Of a stretch of 53,641 nt of DNA, positions 40,409 through 48,218 are shown one piece after another. Where the stretch lies: positions 1 to 53,641 of the forward strand of contig CBDUZS010000009.1 of assembly GCA_965371785.1 (NCBI GenBank). Direction: 5' to 3'. The position numbers were made by a program, and so were the translations under genes. Origin of the DNA: CBDUZS01 sp965371785 (GTDB lineage Bacteria; Fermentibacterota; Fermentibacteria; Fermentibacterales; JCC-6). The notes under the pieces were generated by a model. It worked only from the letters and a program-made list of their open reading frames with translations. It was not told where the DNA came from and ran no database searches. Each line of letters starts with the position of its first letter. Positions within the stretch are counted from its first letter, which is position 1.

Positions 40409-40424
40409 CGTAATTGTTATGAAT
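40406..40424. promoter_or_regulatory. Fur/PerR-type operator over the perR start codon
   Basis: ATTCGTAA, three bases, TTATGAAT: an 8-3-8 dyad with one mismatch, close in form to the PerR box (TTATAAT-N-ATTATAA) and A/T-rich like Fur boxes. It overlaps the -10 box and the ATG, so bound regulator would block its own promoter and the whole downstream operon. Confidence 0.5.
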
Positions 40425-40853
40425 ACGATTAAGGAAAACACGTACACTTCGAAACGCAGACGAACTAAACAGCGGCAGGTTATCCTCGAGGAGATAATCC
40501 GTCACGGCTCTCATCCTACTGCGGATGACATCTTCAAGGCCGTCCGGAAACGCCTGCCCAGAATCAGTCTCAGCACAGTTTACCGCAACCTGGGAATTCT
40601 TGTCGAACGGGAAGATGTCTCCGCCGTCTACGGTGCCTGCAGCGAACTCCATTACGACCACAACACCCATGACCACTGCCACATACGTTGTTCTGCCTGC
40701 GGCAGAGTCTGCGACGTGGACGTTGAATTGATCGACGTAAAGACAGTACTACCCCATCTTGCTTCGGGATTTATAATCGAGAAGGTACATATCACTTTCA
40801 CCGGTCTCTGCCCTTCGTGCGTGGCCGGTGATGAACGGGAGGATGAAAAGTGA
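40419..40853 (+). CDS. perR: Fur-family peroxide/metal-responsive regulator (PerR-like)
   Basis: A 144-residue Fur-family repressor. The winged helix spans about residues 15-80 (RQVILEEIIRHGSHPTADDIF, LSTVYRNLGILVE). A dimer domain with the metal histidines (HYDHNTHDHCHIRC) follows, with the structural zinc site Cys91/Cys94 and Cys131/Cys134. Its operon encodes rubrerythrin, superoxide reductase and ferritin, the usual PerR regulon of anaerobes, so PerR is more likely than Fur or Zur. ATG 40419 lies inside the putative operator and has no clear ribosome site, which would fit a near-leaderless message. It overlaps the rubrerythrin gene by GTGA. Confidence 0.88.
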   Translation: MNTIKENTYTSKRRRTKQRQVILEEIIRHGSHPTADDIFKAVRKRLPRISLSTVYRNLGILVEREDVSAVYGACSELHYDHNTHDHCHIRCSACGRVCDVDVELIDVKTVLPHLASGFIIEKVHITFTGLCPSCVAGDEREDEK

Positions 40854-41422
40854 CCATCAAGGGAACCGAAACCGAAAAGAATATCCTGAAAGCCTTCGCG
40901 GGCGAGTCACAGGCTAGAAACCGCTACACGTACTTCGCCTCGAAGGCGAAGAAGGAGGGGTTCGTACAGATCGCGAATATCTTCGCGGAAACCGCAAACC
41001 AGGAGAAGGAGCACGCGAAGCGTCTTTTCAAGATGCTCGAGGGCGGAGAGCTCGAGATCACAGCAGGATTCCCCGCGGGTATCATCGGTTCCACCGCTGA
41101 AAACCTGAGGGAATCCGCAGGGGGAGAGAACTGGGAGTACACAGAGATGTACCCTGGTTTCGCCAAGATAGCCAGGGAAGAAGGTTTAGATCATATAGCA
41201 GAGATCTTCCTCTCGATAGCAAAGGCGGAGAAACACCACGAAGAACGGTACCTGAGCCTGCTTGCCAACGTTGAGAACGGCACCGTGTTCCGGAAAGATA
41301 AACCAGTTGTATGGTTCTGCCAGAACTGTGGTTACCTCCACGAAGGAACCGAAGCACCCGATGTGTGTCCTGCCTGTGCTCATCCGCAGGCTCACTTCGC
41401 ACTGAAGTGCGAGAACTGGTAG
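40850..41422 (+). CDS. rbr: Rubrerythrin
   Basis: Non-haem diiron peroxidase that reduces hydrogen peroxide using electrons from rubredoxin or NADH-linked carriers. The 190-residue protein has the four-helix diiron domain with glutamate/histidine ligands in GESQARNRYTYFA, NQEKEHAKRLF and AKAEKHHEERY, and a C-terminal rubredoxin-like domain with two Cys-x2-Cys pairs (FCQNCGYLHEG, VCPACAHP). GTG 40850 overlaps the regulator stop. Second gene in the oxygen-defence operon. Cytoplasmic; length is the family norm. Confidence 0.96.
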   Translation: MTIKGTETEKNILKAFAGESQARNRYTYFASKAKKEGFVQIANIFAETANQEKEHAKRLFKMLEGGELEITAGFPAGIIGSTAENLRESAGGENWEYTEMYPGFAKIAREEGLDHIAEIFLSIAKAEKHHEERYLSLLANVENGTVFRKDKPVVWFCQNCGYLHEGTEAPDVCPACAHPQAHFALKCENW

Positions 41423-41435
41423 AAGGGAGCGGATC

Positions 41436-41813
41436 ATGACTGCAAGAATGGAAGTATACAAGTGCGATAAGTGCGGGAACATCGTAGAGGTCCTCCACAG
41501 CGGGGCAGGAGCCCTTGTCTGCTGCGGAGAACCGATGAGGCTCTTCGAAGAGAAGACGGCTGATTCCACCGTCGAGAAACATGTACCGGTCCTCGAGAAG
41601 ATCGATGGCGGCTACCTGGTGAAGGTCGGCTCCGTCCCCCACCCCATGGAAGCCCAGCATTACATCGAATGGATCGAGCTGATATCCGGCAATGCTGTCT
41701 TCAGGAAGTACCTCAGGCCCGGCGCCCCCCCCGAAGCTGAGTTCATGGTCGGTGAGCTCGACGAAGCCGCACCTCGCGAGTACTGCAACGTGCACGGCTT
41801 GTGGAAGGGGTAG
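41436..41813 (+). CDS. dfx: Desulfoferrodoxin (2Fe superoxide reductase)
   Basis: Reduces superoxide to hydrogen peroxide without making oxygen. In 125 residues, the desulforedoxin-type centre I uses Cys10, Cys13, Cys29 and Cys30. The catalytic centre II uses His49, His69, His75, Cys117 and His120. Glu47 and Lys48 in EKHVP are the residues known to guide superoxide in Desulfovibrio-type enzymes. It sits 13 bases after rubrerythrin, which would remove the peroxide it makes. AAGGGAG precedes the ATG. Its end lies two bases before the ferritin start. Confidence 0.96.
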   Translation: MTARMEVYKCDKCGNIVEVLHSGAGALVCCGEPMRLFEEKTADSTVEKHVPVLEKIDGGYLVKVGSVPHPMEAQHYIEWIELISGNAVFRKYLRPGAPPEAEFMVGELDEAAPREYCNVHGLWKG

Positions 41814-41815
41814 AC

Positions 41816-42331
41816 ATGCTCAGCGAAACCCTTCAGAAGGCACTGAACGATCAGATCAACGCTGAACTCTATTCCTCATACCTCTACCTTTCCATGTCCA
41901 TGTACTTCGAAGATTCCAACCTGAGCGGTGCTTCTTCGTGGATGAAGGTACAGGTACAGGAGGAGCTGTCGCACGCTGAGAAGTTCATCGGTTACATCAA
42001 CGAGCGAGCCGGAAGAGTGGTACTGGACGCAATAGAAAAGCCGCCTATGGAGTGGGGGTCGGCTGTGGAAGCCTTCGAGGCAGCCTACCAGCACGAGCTG
42101 AAGGTATCTGCTCTCATAGGAAACCTGGTCAACCTCGCCAGAACCGAGAAGGACTACATGACCGACAACTTCCTCCAGTGGTTCGTGGCGGAACAGGTCG
42201 AGGAGGAATCCTCCGTCAGCGAAGTCGTCAGGAAATTCAGCCTGGCAGGGAGTTCCGGAGGAGGTCTTCTGATGATAGACAACGAACTCGGGCGGAGGGT
42301 TTTCACACCTCCCGCAGCTTCCGTGGAATAG
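41816..42331 (+). CDS. Bacterial ferritin (FtnA type)
   Basis: A 171-residue non-haem ferritin that oxidises and stores iron. Ferroxidase residues lie in NAELYSSYLYLSMSMYFE, VQEELSHAEKFIGYI and QWFVAEQVEEESSV. The four-helix layout and length are normal for the FtnA group. ATG 41816 has GGAAGGGG upstream; an upstream frame reaching 41801 would overlap the superoxide reductase gene without a site of its own. Keeping free iron low in a superoxide/peroxide operon limits Fenton chemistry (inference from context). Confidence 0.95.
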   Translation: MLSETLQKALNDQINAELYSSYLYLSMSMYFEDSNLSGASSWMKVQVQEELSHAEKFIGYINERAGRVVLDAIEKPPMEWGSAVEAFEAAYQHELKVSALIGNLVNLARTEKDYMTDNFLQWFVAEQVEEESSVSEVVRKFSLAGSSGGGLLMIDNELGRRVFTPPAASVE

Positions 42332-42338
42332 GAGTGGA

Positions 42339-42833
42339 ATGATGACCGCTTTCTTCAACGCCGACGAAGTGCTTGCGATGGCCGAGCGGATAGAGCGCAA
42401 CGGACAGGGCTTTTATCTACAGGCGGCATCCATGGCCCAGGGGACCGAAGCCGGGAAACTGCTTGCAGACCTGGCCGTATGGGAAAAGGGGCATGAAGCC
42501 CTCTTCAAAACGATGAGGAAAGATCTCAGTGAACGGGAGAAGGAATCCACAGCCTTCGATCCTTACGACGAGATGGCTCTCTACCTCCAGGCAATGGCTG
42601 ACCGAAACGTGTTCGCCACGGATGACATCGATCCTGCACGGCTGCTCGAAGGCACAGAATCCGACAGGGACATACTCGAAGTCGCCCTGGAATTCGAGCG
42701 AAGCTCAATACTCTTCTTCATGGGGCTCGGCAGGATGGTATCCAAGAGCCTTGGCAGGGAGAAGGTCTGGAAGGTGATTGACGAGGAGACAAGTCATATC
42801 GCCTGGCTGGAGAAGAAGAAGCGGGAGCTTTAA
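42339..42833 (+). CDS. Rubrerythrin-like diiron (ferritin-like) protein without rubredoxin domain
   Basis: A 164-residue ferritin-like four-helix protein. Diiron ligand motifs are seen in MAERIERNGQGFYLQAA, VWEKGHEALFKTM, LEFERSSILFFMGL and IDEETSHIAWLEK, each helix giving the expected Glu or Glu-x2-His. The C-terminal rubredoxin domain of true rubrerythrin is missing, so an outside electron donor is needed, perhaps the rubredoxin part of the protein two genes on. AGGAG stands four bases before ATG 42339. It lies between ferritin and FprA genes in the same operon. Confidence 0.88.
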   Translation: MMTAFFNADEVLAMAERIERNGQGFYLQAASMAQGTEAGKLLADLAVWEKGHEALFKTMRKDLSEREKESTAFDPYDEMALYLQAMADRNVFATDDIDPARLLEGTESDRDILEVALEFERSSILFFMGLGRMVSKSLGREKVWKVIDEETSHIAWLEKKKREL

Positions 42834-42880
42834 CGGTTCTTTGCCTGAGATCTGAATGACATGACTCGGAGGGGAACAGG

Positions 42881-44092
42881 ATGAGTAGCTACTCTGCGCG
42901 AAAACTTACTGACAACGTCTACTGGGTTGGAGCCATCGACTGGAAAGTACGAGACTTCCATGGCTACCTCACGAGCAGAGGCTCGACCTACAACGCTTTC
43001 CTCATCCTGGCGGACAGGATAACTCTGATCGACACGGTCAAAAGGCCTTTCTACGGCGAGATGATGTCGAGGATATCGTCAGTAATCGACCCTCGAGAAA
43101 TAGAGTACGTCGTAAGCAATCATTCGGAGATGGATCACACAGGCTGCCTCCCGGATATCATCGAGGCAATCCGTCCGGAGAAGATTTTCGCATCACCGAA
43201 GGGCAGGGATGCCATACAGAGCCACTTCCATTTCCCTGATGACCCCATCACGGTAGTGAGGAACGGAGAGGAGATCTCGCTGGGCAACATGACCCTCTCG
43301 TTCCTCGAGACCAGAATGCTTCACTGGCCAGACAGCATGGTGTCATACCTGCAGGAGGAAAATATCCTCTTCAGCCAGGATGGTTTCGGTCTGCACCTGG
43401 CTTCCAGTGAGCTCTTCGATGACGAACTCCCGGACTACCTGCTGAGAGAGGAAGCCGCGAAGTACTTCGCCAACATCCTTCTCCCCTTCTCACCGCTCGT
43501 AACAACCCTGATCGACAATCTCCTCTCCATGAACCTGGAGATCGATCTCCTCTGCCCGGACCATGGCCCGGTAAGGCGCAGCGGCATTGCGGACATCATC
43601 GGTCTCTGGAAAACCTGGGCACAACAGAAGCCATCCAGAAAGGCCGTAATCGTCTACGATACGATGTGGCAGAGCACTTCCGCCCTGGCCGGTGCGATAG
43701 CCGACGGTCTCTCCTCCGAAGGGATATCCGTCAGAGTAATGCCCCTGGGAATGAGCCATCGCAGTGATGTGGCTACGGCAGTGCTGGATGCGGGAGCCCT
43801 CCTCGTCGGCACACCGACGATGAACGGCCAGATGTTCCCAACTGTGGCCGATTGCATGACCTACCTCCGCGGGCTGAAACCGAAGAACCTGATAGGTGGT
43901 GCATTCGGTTCCTATGGCTGGAGTGGTGAAGGAGTGCGGCATCTGGAGAAATTCCTCGAGGAGATGAAGATTCCGCTTGCCGGTGAGAGCGTCAGCATCA
44001 ACTACGTGCCCGACAACGCAGCCCTGGAGAATGCCCGGGCACTGGGTGTGAGCGTTGGCATAAGGCTCAACGAAATATGCAGGGAGGGCTGA
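42881..44092 (+). CDS. fprA: A-type flavoprotein FprA (diiron oxygen/NO reductase)
   Basis: A 403-residue flavodiiron protein that reduces oxygen to water or NO to nitrous oxide. The N-terminal beta-lactamase-like domain has the diiron ligands His81, Glu83, Asp85, His86 (HSEMDHTG), His148, Asp167 and His228. The C-terminal flavodoxin domain (about 250-400) binds FMN: VIVYDTMWQSTSALA, GTPTMNGQMF and GGAFGSYGWSG. GGAGG precedes the ATG. It is followed directly by a flavin reductase-rubredoxin fusion that is its likely electron donor, as in the fprA-hrb pair of Moorella. Confidence 0.95.
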   Translation: MSSYSARKLTDNVYWVGAIDWKVRDFHGYLTSRGSTYNAFLILADRITLIDTVKRPFYGEMMSRISSVIDPREIEYVVSNHSEMDHTGCLPDIIEAIRPEKIFASPKGRDAIQSHFHFPDDPITVVRNGEEISLGNMTLSFLETRMLHWPDSMVSYLQEENILFSQDGFGLHLASSELFDDELPDYLLREEAAKYFANILLPFSPLVTTLIDNLLSMNLEIDLLCPDHGPVRRSGIADIIGLWKTWAQQKPSRKAVIVYDTMWQSTSALAGAIADGLSSEGISVRVMPLGMSHRSDVATAVLDAGALLVGTPTMNGQMFPTVADCMTYLRGLKPKNLIGGAFGSYGWSGEGVRHLEKFLEEMKIPLAGESVSINYVPDNAALENARALGVSVGIRLNEICREG

Positions 44093-44093
44093 G

Positions 44094-44798
44094 ATGGACA
44101 TTTCAGCGCTTTTCACTCTGAACTACGGCCTCTACATCGTGGGAAGCAGGTCCGGCGATAAGCTGAACGGTCAGATCTCCAACGCAGTTTTCCAGATAAC
44201 CGCTGAGCCGGTGAGAATCGCAGTGGCCATAAACAGGACAGAACTCACTCACGAGTTCATCATTTCGAGCGGTAAGTGCTGCGTCAGTGTCCTCAGCCAG
44301 AAGGCCGACCTCGAGTTCATAGGAAAATTCGGTTTTCGTTCCGGCAGGGATGTGGACAAGTTCTCCGATGTACCCTACAGTCTTGCCTCGTCAGGATGTC
44401 CATACCCCGACGGTAACGAGATTCTTGCATTCATCGACCTGGACGTTACCGGCTCGTTCGATGTCGATACACATACGATCTTCATAGGAAACCTCGTAGA
44501 CTGCGCCATAACTGGCGAGGGCACCCCGATGACCTACTCGTACTACAGGGAAGTGCTCACGGGGAAAACACCGCCCACGGCGCCATCATTCCATTCGCAG
44601 CCGACAGTCTCATCAGACGGAAGAAAGGAACCGGTCAGCATGAGTAAGTACAAGTGCAGTATCTGCGGTTACCTCTACGACCCGGCAAAGGGAGACCCTG
44701 ACAACGGAATCGATCCCGGAACGGCGTTCGAGGACTTACCCGACGACTGGGTATGTCCCGTCTGCGGAGTCGGAAAGGTTCAGTTTACGGAGGAATAG
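44094..44798 (+). CDS. Flavin reductase-rubredoxin fusion (high-molecular-weight rubredoxin)
   Basis: A 234-residue two-domain electron carrier. Residues 1-155 form a flavin-reductase-like FMN-binding split barrel (FTLNYGLYIVGSRSGDKLNGQ, CCVSVLSQKADL). After a flexible linker of about 25 residues, the last 55 are a complete rubredoxin with CSICGYLYDP and WVCPVCGVGK, Fe bound by four cysteines. In Moorella the equivalent Hrb passes electrons from NADH to FprA for NO and oxygen reduction. The gene starts one base after the fprA stop and ends 21 bases before a strong terminator, closing the seven-gene operon. Confidence 0.94.
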   Translation: MDISALFTLNYGLYIVGSRSGDKLNGQISNAVFQITAEPVRIAVAINRTELTHEFIISSGKCCVSVLSQKADLEFIGKFGFRSGRDVDKFSDVPYSLASSGCPYPDGNEILAFIDLDVTGSFDVDTHTIFIGNLVDCAITGEGTPMTYSYYREVLTGKTPPTAPSFHSQPTVSSDGRKEPVSMSKYKCSICGYLYDPAKGDPDNGIDPGTAFEDLPDDWVCPVCGVGKVQFTEE

Positions 44799-44819
44799 AA
44801 GAGTACACCTGGCCAACAG

Positions 44820-44852
44820 AAAAGCCCCGGGCGCAAAGCACCCGGGGCTTTT
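44820..44852. terminator. Strong bidirectional intrinsic terminator
   Basis: A perfect 12-base stem AAAAGCCCCGGG/CCCGGGGCTTTT with a nine-base loop sits between converging genes. The A and T runs on both flanks let it serve the defence operon (plus) and the hcp-cupin genes (minus). Confidence 0.92.
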
Positions 44853-44866
44853 CTTCGCTGCGGGGT

Positions 44867-45205
44867 CTAGAGCAGCCTTGTCTTGGCGCTCGGCCTGGGA
44901 ACCTTGACGACAAGTATCCTGAGGGGGCTGTCGCTCTCGTTGTACCAGCAATGTGGTATGTCCTTCGGGCTGTCGATTGCGGTGTCGGATGAGACGGTCT
45001 TCTTCTCGTCTCCTATCTCGATTACACCCTCTCCCTCCAGAACGTAGAACAACACGTCGACAGGTGTGATGTGTCTTATGAGCTTCTCCCCCGGCTGCAG
45101 AGTGAGGTGGCTGGCAAGAGCATGCTCACTGTCGTAGAGCCTGCGCACGTCAATGCCGTGCGGGTTTTCCGCCCTTGGCTGATTACGGTAGTCAACTGTT
45201 TTCAT
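44867..45205 (-). CDS. Small cupin-domain protein
   Basis: A 112-residue single-domain cupin. Metal-site motifs are degenerate: the first block reads LQPGEKLIRHITPVDVLFYVLEGEG with one His where cupins usually have two and a Glu, and the second reads DSPKDIPHCWYNESDSP with the His. GGGAGGAG precedes the ATG. It lies 16 bases after the hydroxylamine reductase gene, so it is cotranscribed. It may be a metal-bound sensor or enzyme accessory; the function is not known. Confidence 0.85.
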   Translation of the reverse strand: MKTVDYRNQPRAENPHGIDVRRLYDSEHALASHLTLQPGEKLIRHITPVDVLFYVLEGEGVIEIGDEKKTVSSDTAIDSPKDIPHCWYNESDSPLRILVVKVPRPSAKTRLL

Positions 45206-45221
45206 GATCGTACTCCTCCCG

Positions 45222-46862
45222 CTACGCCAGCATCGCCTTAAGATCCTCTTCGGGTGTGGTTATCGGGGCAATTCCAAACTTCTCGACCAGGATCGCCAGC
45301 GCCGCAGGCGTAATGAACGCCGGAAGTGTGGGACCCAGCTTGATGTTCTTTATTCCGAGGTGGAACAGGGTCAGCAGTATCACAACCGCCTTCTGTTCGT
45401 ACCAGCTGAGAACCATTGAGAGTGGCAGGTCGTTTACCCCGACTCCGAACGCATCGGCCAGAGCGGATGCGATCATGATGGCCGAGTAGGCATCGTTGCA
45501 CTGGCCTACGTCCAGCAGTCTCGGGATTCCACCGATGTCACCGAAGTCCAGCTTGTTGAACCTGTACTTCCCGCAGGCCAGGGTGAGAATGACGCAGTCG
45601 TCCGGAACCATGCGGGCCAGGTCCGTGTAGTAGTTCCTGCCGCTCTTCGCGCCGTCGCAGCCCCCGATGAGGAAGAAGTGTCTGATGTCTCCCGCTTTTA
45701 CGGCTTCTATCACCTTGTCGGCGACACCCATCACGGCGTTATGACCGAAACCTATTGTGATGCGCTTCTCAGGAGAATCCTCGGTGAAGCCTTCCGCTGC
45801 GAGAGCGGCTTCTATCACCGGCGAGAAGTCACGATCGGCAATGTGAGCAACGCCCTGCCAGCGGACGAGGCCACAGGTGAATATCCTGTTGAAGTAGCCT
45901 TCCGCAGGCTTCTGGATGCAGTTGGTTGTCATGAGGATCGCACCGGGGAACTCGGCGAATTCCCTCTTCTGATCCTGCCATGCGCCGCCGTAGTTTCCCG
46001 CCAGGTGTGGATGCTTCTTCAGCTCAGGATACGCGAGAGCGGGCAGCATCTCTCCGTGAGTGTAAACGTTTATGCCCTTACCTGCCGTCTGTTCGAGCAG
46101 TTCTGACAGGTCGAGGAGATCGTGACCGGATATGAGGATGGCCTTTCCCTTGATCGGAGTCACCCTGACACTCGTGGGTTCGGGATGACCAAAGGTTCCC
46201 GTGTTGGCCGAGTCGAGAAGCTCCATTACCCTCAGATTCTTCTCCCCCACCTTGAGAGCCATCTGAAGGAGGGCGGGTACATCGTTCCCGCGGGTGAGGA
46301 AATCAAGTGCTTCATGGAAGAAGGCGAAGATCTCTTCGTCTGTAACCCCCAGGATGAGCGCGTGATCCGCGTAAGCGGCGGCGCCCTTCAGCCCGTAGGT
46401 GATAAGCTCCTCGAGTCCGGTGATGTCAGCGCCTTTTATCTCGAGTCTCTTCGCTATTGAGATCAACGCAGCCGCTTCTTCGAGGGCTTCGGTACCGGCT
46501 GGAAGTTCGAGTACGGCTGGCCCGTCGAGTATCGAGGGCTCTGTTCCGTTTGCGACGCATGCTTTTTCGTAGACGTTGCGCATCCGGTCGCGTATGTCTG
46601 CTCCCCTGCGTATGAGGTCGGAAAGCGTCTCGGTATCGAAATTCACATTCGTGACCGTTGTGAACAGCGCTTCGATTACGAAAGAATCCGCTTCGCTGTC
46701 AGTTATCCCGAGCGCTCTTGCCCTGAACGAGTACATGGACACACCTTTTGCCATGTAGATGAGCAGGTCCTGCATGGCAGCAGTCTGACCATCCTTGCCG
46801 CACACTCCGGCCACCGTGCATCCGGTGCCTTTGGCGGTCTGTTCACACTGGTAACAGAACAT
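45222..46862 (-). CDS. hcp: Hydroxylamine reductase / hybrid cluster protein
   Basis: A 546-residue Fe-S protein (prismane) linked to NO and hydroxylamine detoxification. The N-terminal cluster cysteines are Cys3, Cys6, Cys15 and Cys21 (CYQCEQTAKGTGC...CG), the short type I spacing of anaerobes. Hybrid-cluster ligands lie in ISGHDLLDL, TNCIQKP, GCDGAKSGRNYY and LACGKYRFN. GGAGG lies before the ATG. A TTGACA/CATAAT promoter sits about 50 bases upstream and overlaps the cutA stop. It faces the FprA operon across a shared terminator, so two NO-removal systems are grouped here. Confidence 0.97.
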   Translation of the reverse strand: MFCYQCEQTAKGTGCTVAGVCGKDGQTAAMQDLLIYMAKGVSMYSFRARALGITDSEADSFVIEALFTTVTNVNFDTETLSDLIRRGADIRDRMRNVYEKACVANGTEPSILDGPAVLELPAGTEALEEAAALISIAKRLEIKGADITGLEELITYGLKGAAAYADHALILGVTDEEIFAFFHEALDFLTRGNDVPALLQMALKVGEKNLRVMELLDSANTGTFGHPEPTSVRVTPIKGKAILISGHDLLDLSELLEQTAGKGINVYTHGEMLPALAYPELKKHPHLAGNYGGAWQDQKREFAEFPGAILMTTNCIQKPAEGYFNRIFTCGLVRWQGVAHIADRDFSPVIEAALAAEGFTEDSPEKRITIGFGHNAVMGVADKVIEAVKAGDIRHFFLIGGCDGAKSGRNYYTDLARMVPDDCVILTLACGKYRFNKLDFGDIGGIPRLLDVGQCNDAYSAIMIASALADAFGVGVNDLPLSMVLSWYEQKAVVILLTLFHLGIKNIKLGPTLPAFITPAALAILVEKFGIAPITTPEEDLKAMLA

Positions 46863-46913
46863 CTTATCCTCCAGTCAGGTTCATTATTCTGGTATATAGT
46901 ATCCGAATTCCGA

Positions 46914-46941
46914 ATTATGCTATTTTTGAAGAGATTGTCAA
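46914..46941 (-). promoter_or_regulatory. Promoter of hcp
   Basis: On the minus strand TTGACA (46941-46936), 16 bases, CATAAT (46919-46914). Just downstream is a direct repeat ATTCGGA ATTCGGA and a partly palindromic GGATACTATATACC, either of which could bind a regulator. Confidence 0.65.
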
Positions 46942-47273
46942 CCCCTGTTCCCCGTTGCTTCATCCGCCCACTTCACGTAGCCGGGAGAACTGCCATCCAC
47001 CTTTGTAACCAGGATCTCAGGGGTGTCATAGGGGTGCTTTTCCAGGATGTAGGAAACAAGATCCGCGAGCACGGATTCAGCTGTTTTCATGGTGCAGACC
47101 CATTCCTCGTCAGTATGCAGACTGCCCTCCCACCGGTAGAAACTGGTCACCGGGCCGGACACCTGAGCACAAGCCGCAAGTCTCCGTTCCACCGTCTGCC
47201 TGGACATATTTTCCGCTTCCGCCCTCTTCGGGAGTGCGGTCACAACGGAGACAAGCCCCTCTTCAAGAATCAT
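46938..47273 (-). CDS. cutA: Divalent-ion tolerance protein CutA
   Basis: A 111-residue small trimeric CutA1-family protein. Marks are SVVTALPKRAEAENMSRQTV (start of the ferredoxin-like fold), AACAQVSGPVTSFYRWEG, WVCTMKTAESVLADLV and HPYDTPEILVTKVDG. ATG 47273 has GGAGG five bases upstream; the open frame continues to 47699 but that part is antisense to the TIGR02757 gene. Its stop codon lies inside the hcp promoter. CutA was linked to copper tolerance in E. coli, though the direct role is disputed; it lies near a copper-type efflux operon here. Confidence 0.93.
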   Translation of the reverse strand: MILEEGLVSVVTALPKRAEAENMSRQTVERRLAACAQVSGPVTSFYRWEGSLHTDEEWVCTMKTAESVLADLVSYILEKHPYDTPEILVTKVDGSSPGYVKWADEATGNRG

Positions 47274-47411
47274 ATCGACCTCCGATACCCTCTTCATCAA
47301 GGCTAAGTGAAATTCCGTCCGTCTGTCAATACTCCGGACATTGCCCTGAACCGAGTCCGTAGGCAGATTCGGTGGTCGACATCTTACCGCCACCGCTTGA
47401 TGAAAGGCTTT

Positions 47412-48218
47412 ATGACCTGTCAGGACAATAAATTTTCGGAGGGCCTCGAACGCGTTTACAGGAAGTACAACCGACGCGAATACGTTCATCCCGATCCCCT
47501 CGAGTTCCTCTACCGGTTCGACAGGATCGAGGACAGGGAAATGGTAGGCCTTCTCGCGTCGGGGCTTGCCTACGGCAGGGTCCGCTCCATCCTGACCAGC
47601 ATCGACAGAGTGCTCGATATCCTGGGATCCGAACCCTCTGCATTCGTCGCCGATACTGGAAGTTCCCGGCTGACGGGGCTCCTGGCCGATTTCCGGCACA
47701 GGTTCACGTCAGGTCCCGAACTCGCCGCCCTGCTCTCCGCGGCCTCTTCCCTTCAGCGTGAGCACGGTCTTCTCGGCAACATCGTCACCGATATGTGCAA
47801 AGATGTTACTCTTCGGGAAGGGCTTTCGGAGTTCGTCTCCCTCCTCCTCGGCAGAGCCGGTATCGAGAAGTGTACTCTCCTGCCGCGCCCTGCCCTCGGC
47901 AGCGCCTGCAAGCGTCTTCATCTCTACCTGCGGTGGATGGTGAGGAAGGACGAAATAGATCCCGGAGGCTGGGATGGGATGTCACCGGCGAAACTTATCG
48001 TTCCCCTCGACGTCCACATGTTCCGTGCAGGGCGTTCGCTTGGATTCACCAGACGGAGATCGGCGGATGTCAGGGCTGCAATGGAGATAACCGACGGGTT
48101 CAGACGGTTCTGCCCGGATGATCCCGTGAAGTACGATTTTGCACTCACACGATGGGGAATACTGGGCCTGAAAACGGATGAGCTGTTCAGGGAACTCTTC
48201 TCTAACCGACTGCAGTAA
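47412..48218 (+). CDS. TIGR02757 family protein
   Basis: A 268-residue conserved protein of the TIGR02757/DUF2400 family, common in Bacteroidetes and other anaerobes, of unknown function. The N-terminus has PLEFLYRFDRIEDREMVGLL, then ASGLAYGRVRSIL (helical). The C-terminal half has RLHLYLRWMVRKDEIDPGGW, IVPLDVHMFRAGRSLGF and a late FALTRWGILGLKTDELF. The spacing recalls DNA-glycosylase-like helical folds with a conserved Asp in PLDVHMF (inference). ATG 47412 has AAAGG upstream; longer starts run into the divergent cutA leader. It converges on cusA with a 17-base overlap. Confidence 0.88.
   Translation: MTCQDNKFSEGLERVYRKYNRREYVHPDPLEFLYRFDRIEDREMVGLLASGLAYGRVRSILTSIDRVLDILGSEPSAFVADTGSSRLTGLLADFRHRFTSGPELAALLSAASSLQREHGLLGNIVTDMCKDVTLREGLSEFVSLLLGRAGIEKCTLLPRPALGSACKRLHLYLRWMVRKDEIDPGGWDGMSPAKLIVPLDVHMFRAGRSLGFTRRRSADVRAAMEITDGFRRFCPDDPVKYDFALTRWGILGLKTDELFRELFSNRLQ

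Noticed and set aside
47274..47699. N-terminal extension of CutA to 253 residues
   Set aside because: The extension is antisense to the TIGR02757 gene. The ATG at 47273 has a good ribosome site and gives normal CutA length.
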